The notes beneath the pieces are model-generated. The model saw only the letters and a list, made by a program, of their open reading frames with translations. It was not told the DNA's origin and did not search any database. 64,000 bases of DNA from NCBI GenBank assembly GCA_016708725.1, contig JADJFE010000002.1:310001-374000 (forward strand). Reading direction: 5' to 3'. This document shows positions 59,216 to 64,000 of this stretch, piece after piece. The position numbers and the translations under genes are program-made. Source of the DNA: Candidatus Aalborgicola bjergmarkensis (GTDB taxonomy: Bacteria > Pseudomonadota > Gammaproteobacteria > Burkholderiales > Burkholderiaceae_C). Position 1 is the first letter of the stretch. The number at the start of each line of letters is the position of its first letter.

Positions 59216-61153
59216 TCAGTTGAACGTTTTGCCAGCGGCGGCAAGTTTGGCCAGCAAGGGAGCCGGTTCCCAGAATGTGGCGTCATCCAGCGGGTTCTGG
59301 GCGAAACGGCGCATGGCCTGGACGACGTTGAAGAGGCCCACTTCGTCGGCATATTTCATGGGGCCACCACGGAACGGGGGGAAGCCGTAGCCAAATATGT
59401 ACACGATGTCGATGTCACTGGCCTTGCTGGCGATGCCTTCTTCCAGAATGTGCGCGGCTTCGTTGACCAGGCTGAAAACCAGCCGTTGTACGATTTCTTC
59501 GTCGGAAATCTTGCGCGGTGTGATGCCCAGCGCCTTGCGGTGTTCCTCGATCATGGCGACCACTTCGGCGTTCGGGATGGCGTCACGTTTGCCTTCGACG
59601 TAGTCGTACCAGCCCTTGCCGACTTTCTGGCCAAAGCGGCCTTTTTCGCACAGCAGATCGGCGGTTTTGCTGTATTTCATGTCGGGGTGCTCCAGGTAGC
59701 GGCGTTTGCGGATAGCCCAGCCGATGTCGTTGCCTGCCAGATCGCCCATGCGGAATGGCCCCATGGCAAAGCCGAATTTTTCGAGTGCCTTGTCCACCTG
59801 CTCGGGCGTGCAGCCTTCGTCGAGCAAAAATCCGCCCTGGCGGCCATAGTGCTCGATCATGCGGTTGCCGATAAAGCCGTCGCATACGCCCGAGACCACG
59901 GCGGTTTTCTTGATCTTTTTGGCCAAGGTCATGACGGTTGCCAGCACCTCTTTGGAGGTTTTGGCGCCGCGCACGACTTCGAGCAGTTTCATGACGTTGG
60001 CCGGGCTGAAGAAGTGCAATCCCACCACGTCTTCGGGGCGCTGGGTGAAGGTGGCTATGCGGTTCAGGTCCAGCGTTGAGGTGTTGGAGGCCAGAATCGC
60101 GCCGGGTTTCATGACGCGATCCAGTTCCTTGAACACGGCTTCCTTGACGCCGATGTCTTCAAACACGGCTTCGATGACCAGATCGGCATCCACCAGTTCG
60201 TCGTAGCGCAGAGTGGTGGACAGCAAGGCCATGCGCTGGTCGTACTTGTCCTGTTTGAGCTTGCCTTTTTTGAGCTGCGACTCGTAGTTTTTGCGGATGG
60301 TGGCGATGCCGCGATCCAGCGCCTCCTGCTTCATTTCCAGCATCTTCACCGGAATCCCGGCGTTCAGGAAGTTCATGGCAATGCCGCCGCCCATGGTGCC
60401 TGCACCGATGACGGCTACCGATTTGATAGTGCGTTGCGCTGTATCGGCGGGCACGTCCGGGATTTTTGAGGTAGCGCGCTCGGCCAGGAAGATGTACTGC
60501 AGCGCGCGGCTTTCCGGCGTGAGCATCAGGTTGGCAAAGGTTTCGCGCTCCACGGCCAGGCCGTCGGCAAATTTGCCTTTGGTGGCGGCAGCGACGGCAT
60601 CGACGCATTTGAGCGGCGCGGGGTAGTTTTTCGACATCGCCTTGACCATGTTGCGCGCAAACTGGAAGTAGCCATCGCCCTGCGGGTGCTTGCACGGCAG
60701 ATCGCGCGCCAGCGGCAAGGGGCGCACATCGGCGACCGAGCGCGCAAAGGCCAGCGCTTCTTCGGCCAGGGTTTCGGCGGACGAGGCGATCTTGTCAAAG
60801 AGTTTCTGCCCTGGGAGCATGGCGAGTTTTTCGCTGGGGATGGCTTCGCCGCTGACGACCATGTTCAGCGCGGCTTCGACGCCCAGCAGGCGCGGCAGGC
60901 GCTGCGTGCCGCCTGCGCCGGGCAGCAGGCCGAGTTTGACCTCGGGCAAGGCGATGCTGGCGCCGGGGGCGGCGATGCGGTAGTGGCAACCCAGCGCCAG
61001 TTCCAGCCCGCCGCCCATGGCGACGCTGTGGATGGCGGCAATCACGGGTTTGGGCGAGTGTTCCAGCACGCCGATCACGCTGGGCAGATTGGGCTAGCGC
61101 ATGACCAGATCGGTGCCAAATTCACGGATGTCGGCACCGCTGGATGGGTAAAT
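59216..61153 (-). pseudogene. fadB: fadB7, longest copy, nonsense codon and 5'-truncated
   Basis: Homology runs from SGADIREFG (61150) to KTFN, including both hydratase Glu segments (GGGLELALGCHY; LPEVKLGLLPGAG), IGAGTMGGG and LHFFSPANV. One base change turns the Glu codon of MREPN into TAG near 61094. GTG 61078 could restart a 620-residue protein. The first ~60 residues of the family are absent, and the ATAAATCGAGC breakpoint is shared with copy 5. Confidence 0.85.
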
Positions 61154-61159
61154 CGAGCC

Positions 61160-61472
61160 TGGCCACTTTTTCTCTTTTTCTCAAGTCCCAGCAGTGGCCG
61201 GGATGAAAACGGAAAGGCAAAACCGCCAATGCTACGAAAAAAAGAGCTTCAAACGCTTGTCAGATAAGCGTCAGCAGCTGTTTTACGTTTCCAAAACGTT
61301 GGCAAGGGCGCAAGGTTTGTTTAGTGTGAGAGGTCTGTGGTGCAGGGCACAAGGTTACGCGGCAAAGGAAACACCCACTTCGTCGAGCGTGCCAACGTAC
61401 TGAACCGCCCACTGCGGACCCGCACGGTGGGTGGTGTGGGGGCTGTGAGTTAGAAACTCCCGGCTACCCGAT
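61160..61472 (+). mobile_element. Group IIC-attC-like intron, 3' remnant (unit 7)
   Basis: Homologous to 34701-35017. The domain V-like hairpin (61402-61436: GAACCGCCCACTGCGG, ACCC loop side, GCACGGTGGGTGGT with a CG bulge) is followed by GTGTGGGGGC, a domain VI-like stem and GGCTACCCGAT, the typical group II end in AU. The following TGGGCC completes a split GTTGGGC box. The intron 5' part and reverse transcriptase are absent. Confidence 0.72.
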
Positions 61473-61483
61473 TGGGCCTAGGG

Positions 61484-62200
61484 TCATGGAACGATGGGTT
61501 TGCCAATGCCATAGAGGCGGAGAACGCCTGTCGTGGCTTTAAATGTGTAGCAAAGCCATACCCAGATTCTGGAACCGCCCTTTGCTAGAACAGCATCCCG
61601 CGCTTCTAGCATGGCTAGTAATCGCTGCCCCCTTGAGTTCGGATATGTCGCGGCACCGCAAAACAAATCAGCTTCGTTCATTAGGGCGAGCAATTGCTTT
61701 ATGCGTTTTGGACGAACACTTGCAGGATTGGCCCAAGAATCGACTACGTAGTACGGCTTGAGCGGCTTTGCAACTTCAGAAGACGGAGGGTATAACAGTG
61801 CGATAACGCTACCTGAGACAAATTGCGAAAATACCAACGACGGTTGTTCCTCACTCAATATCTTAATGGAGCCTTTGACAGGCGCGACGGCTATGGCAGG
61901 AATTGGCCTGCGACCGAGGCTAATAGTGATTGAGTCACCCCAGATTTCGGATTTCTGATTATCAAAATAGCCTCTTGCAACATCTTGGCTCAGTACCGAC
62001 ATGTGCGGCTCTTTAAGGTGCTGCGTTCGCTGTTGCGACGAGAAGCTTTGTACCTCTGCTTCGATTATTGGAAGAAGATGCGCTTTCCAATTCACACGAG
62101 AAAAATACGCCTCCAAGTGCATGTGTTGAGCTATTTCAATCAATGTCGGTGCATTGACCAAATAACGATAGCCATCAGAAAACTTACTCAATAGACGCAT
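61484..62200 (-). CDS. Unknown cassette protein
   Basis: 238 residues, soluble with mixed structure (PTLIEIAQHMHLEAYFSRVN, VFSQFVSGSVIALLYPPSSE, LKPYYVVDSWANPASVRPKR). No family recognised. The stop lies 8 bp from a GGCCCAA attC R''-like box at the intron junction. Upstream is a short attC-like site. Confidence 0.65.
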   Translation of the reverse strand: MRLLSKFSDGYRYLVNAPTLIEIAQHMHLEAYFSRVNWKAHLLPIIEAEVQSFSSQQRTQHLKEPHMSVLSQDVARGYFDNQKSEIWGDSITISLGRRPIPAIAVAPVKGSIKILSEEQPSLVFSQFVSGSVIALLYPPSSEVAKPLKPYYVVDSWANPASVRPKRIKQLLALMNEADLFCGAATYPNSRGQRLLAMLEARDAVLAKGGSRIWVWLCYTFKATTGVLRLYGIGKPIVP

Positions 62201-62235
62201 AGAAGGAATAGCCCGTACCGGATGAATATCACGAT

Positions 62236-62270
62236 GCCCAACGACACAGCTCAGGGGCGCAGTGTTAGAC
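62236..62270 (-). other. Short attC-like site
   Basis: On the minus strand GTCTAAC (R'') and GTTGGGC (R') both match consensus and are 21 bp apart, with weakly pairing AACAC/GTGTCGTT arms. At 35 bp this is shorter than known attC sites, so it may be a deletion derivative. Confidence 0.45.
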
Positions 62271-62320
62271 CGTGAATGGTAAGTTGTCGATAATAAGTTA
62301 AATACGCACCTTTGCTACGC

Positions 62321-62373
62321 AAGTTGTTGATTTATAATAATAGGATACGTATCTAAATTATTAATAACAACTT
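62321..62373. repeat. AT-rich 53-bp near-palindrome
   Basis: AAGTTGTT...ATAATA around the centre GATACGTATC returns to ...TATTAATAACAACTT. Arms pair almost throughout with a few extra bases. It lies between the GTPase operon and the next cassette; it could be a terminator-like structure, an attC of unusual type or a protein-binding site. Confidence 0.6.
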
Positions 62374-62413
62374 AACGGCGGGACATGCTACAAATGTGGG
62401 CGCTGCAAATACA

Positions 62414-63121
62414 TCAGCCAAGGCTAAGTGCTACGCGTACAATCTCGCTAGTAAGGCCATGCAAATTCCATTGCGTTGTTGCAGAGTAAGGAACTACTGC
62501 ATTTACCGGGGAAAACACACGCTTAACTTCCGCAATCTTTTTGTTGCTGTTTTGCATCTGAAGTTCGGTAGGAGCGGGATCTGACTTTCTATCAAGAGGC
62601 TCAATCTTATCGCACTGACCTAATGCATAAACGATTCGTTTCTTTATAGATGCCTCCATGAAAAGCCTCCTTGTGGTTTCCTCATCAATTGAATAGTCGC
62701 GCGCGTCCGCACGGATTACATGAATAATAACGGAAGCATACCCAAGAAAATCTTGATACAACTTGAAATACTCCTCATCACGAACCTGATTTTCGCCGAC
62801 GCCTGGTAGGTCTCCCAACGATAACCAATACCTTCCCTGCACTCGATAATCGACGCACTGACAAACCCTTGTGCAGGAAGAAACATCACTTGTCTGAAAA
62901 TAGTTAGTTCCTGAAATTACATTCACCGTCGTGGACTTTCCATATCCAGTTTTTCCTACAAAAATCATCATTTTTTCGCACGAAATCTCCTTGGTATCTG
63001 AATCAGTCCACTCGTGCCATACGCCAAGGTTAACAGTACCTTTGATCTTCTCAAAGGCACTGTGCCTGCGCGACAACTCTTCGAGCTTCCCGCGATGGTG
63101 ATAGTATTTGACGATCTTCAT
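62414..63121 (-). CDS. P-loop GTPase, second gene of a two-GTPase operon
   Basis: 235 residues from the ATG at 63121; GTG 63133 overlaps the upstream gene. G1 is FVGKTGYGKSTTVN, G3 LGDLPGVGENQVRD and a G4-like segment is ALGQCDKIEPLD (N replaced by Q). The N-terminus (KYYHHRGKLEELSRRHSAFE) is not shared with Era-type GTPases. It resembles YfjP/YeeP-like accessory GTPases. No transmembrane segment. The stop is followed by AT-rich DNA. Confidence 0.8.
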   Translation of the reverse strand: MKIVKYYHHRGKLEELSRRHSAFEKIKGTVNLGVWHEWTDSDTKEISCEKMMIFVGKTGYGKSTTVNVISGTNYFQTSDVSSCTRVCQCVDYRVQGRYWLSLGDLPGVGENQVRDEEYFKLYQDFLGYASVIIHVIRADARDYSIDEETTRRLFMEASIKKRIVYALGQCDKIEPLDRKSDPAPTELQMQNSNKKIAEVKRVFSPVNAVVPYSATTQWNLHGLTSEIVRVALSLG

Positions 63122-63126
63122 CGAAC

Positions 63127-63996
63127 TCACCACCAGCTGAATATTTTTTCAATTATCGCTTTCCCAGCCTTAATAACGCCTTTAACAACAGGAGCAACCG
63201 GAATAATATCAGTAACGATGTCGATTACCGTATCCCAAAAGCCGTTTTTGGCTTCTTGCTTGGCACTGCTTGACCGATTTTCCTCCTTAACCTCTTCAAG
63301 GAGGATTGCCTTCTTGTCTTTGGGCAACGAGTGGACAACATTGTCTACAAGTTCTATTAAGCCGTATCGCTCATTTGCAGAAACAGCAATCACGCTGGTC
63401 AATGGCAGATCAAATATGGACGCAACACTTCTTCTCTTTTCTTCGATGTTCTGCGCCTGCTTTACGCCGGGCATTTTTGTTGCTTCGTTCCACTCCCGGA
63501 ATGGTTCGATCTTATCCACTTGATTCAGTACGATAAAAAATGGGCGGCCCTTATCGATATACGGCCTAACAAGCTTTTTGTAGAAGATTTCGTCAGACGA
63601 GAACGCGCGATCATCGCCTTTAAGTACCCAAAGAACAATGTCAAGTTCCGGAAGTAGATTCTTATATAACTCACCATACTCCTTGTCTCGCTCTACGCTC
63701 TCACCTATGCCAGGAACATCGAGAAGCTTGATTCCATTCTTTCCCATTGAAAGAATCACTTCTTGAGGTGCGCGAGTGCACGCAGCAACATCGCAAATCT
63801 TGCATACGTCCTGACCAAACACCGCATTACACAAACTCGACTTCCCTGTGCCCGTCTTCCCAAAGACGCCAACCCTTGGCTGATAACTCATGACGCTGTT
63901 CAGCCGCTTCTCAATGCTCTCGCGATAAGCAGGATCAATAACTACACCCTGCTTCTCTAACGATTCAAAAATATTTCTATAACCACTCATTGTCAT
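63127..63996 (-). CDS. YfjP/YeeP-like GTPase
   Basis: 289 residues. G1 GVFGKTGTGKSSLCNAVFGQ, G3 LLDVPGIGESVERDKEYGEL and G4 VLNQVDKIEP match accessory-island GTPases such as YfjP. The C-terminus (VIDIVTDIIPVAPVVKGVIK) is amphipathic/hydrophobic and might contact membranes. It is coupled to the second GTPase (stop TGA at 63127, next start within 6-12 bp). The promoter and any further integron head lie beyond the window's right edge. Confidence 0.85.
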   Translation of the reverse strand: MTMSGYRNIFESLEKQGVVIDPAYRESIEKRLNSVMSYQPRVGVFGKTGTGKSSLCNAVFGQDVCKICDVAACTRAPQEVILSMGKNGIKLLDVPGIGESVERDKEYGELYKNLLPELDIVLWVLKGDDRAFSSDEIFYKKLVRPYIDKGRPFFIVLNQVDKIEPFREWNEATKMPGVKQAQNIEEKRRSVASIFDLPLTSVIAVSANERYGLIELVDNVVHSLPKDKKAILLEEVKEENRSSSAKQEAKNGFWDTVIDIVTDIIPVAPVVKGVIKAGKAIIEKIFSWW

Positions 63997-64000
63997 TCTC

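Overview
The window looks like a chromosome segment of a betaproteobacterium of the order Burkholderiales, probably Comamonadaceae (Rhodoferax/Polaromonas-like). This rests on the GC-rich housekeeping genes (rsgA, rplS, sucAB, serS, tsaE), a TorF-type porin, an ANTAR response regulator and the small TAGCT-type palindromic repeats scattered through intergenic DNA. The placement is by pattern recognition only.

Bases 1-20160 are mostly ordinary core genome: two response regulators, a porin, a broken MFS transporter, an M48 protease, rsgA, a cyclase-domain protein, a CobD-like membrane protein, a Nudix hydrolase, rplS, a PAS-GGDEF protein, sucA-sucB, serS, tRNA-Ser, tRNA-Asn, nhaR, a Tim44-domain protein and tsaE. 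One foreign patch (about 2896-3890) interrupts it: an inverted, isolated copy of the module that dominates the rest of the window.

Bases 21490-64000 are a tandem array of seven units, all in the same orientation. Read on the minus strand, each unit is fadB' (3-hydroxyacyl-CoA dehydrogenase, always lacking its N-terminus), fadA (thiolase), then a 450-700 bp block and a variable cargo region. The block contains the first ~36 codons of an integron integrase gene (intI') on the plus strand, tail-to-tail with fadA, and most copies keep an attI-like stem-loop just before the intI' start. Cargo genes lie beyond attI and nearly all point away from intI', as integron cassettes do. Several attC-like sites separate cargo genes. 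Two cargo regions end in the 3' part (domains V and VI) of what looks like a group IIC-attC intron, inserted in an attC R'' box. I therefore read the region as an integron whose head, with the neighbouring host genes fadA and fadB, was multiplied, each copy holding its own small cassette set. No complete integrase gene is present.

The cargo is rich in defence and toxin-antitoxin genes: VapBC-like, HigBA, a lone HicB-like antitoxin, an OLD/PARIS-like ATPase plus TOPRIM pair, a ClpP-fold SDH-type protein, a TIR plus TIR-TPR operon, a two-GTPase operon, a DUF4279-like protein and several unknown cassettes. Secondary events include an IS21-type element with four decayed genes, a 145-bp MITE with perfect 23-bp ends and an 8-bp target duplication, and a ~160-bp inverted-repeat insertion. 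The fad copies range from intact reading frames (fadA2, fadA6) to heavily frameshifted (unit 5). They show mosaic polymorphisms that point to recombination between copies.
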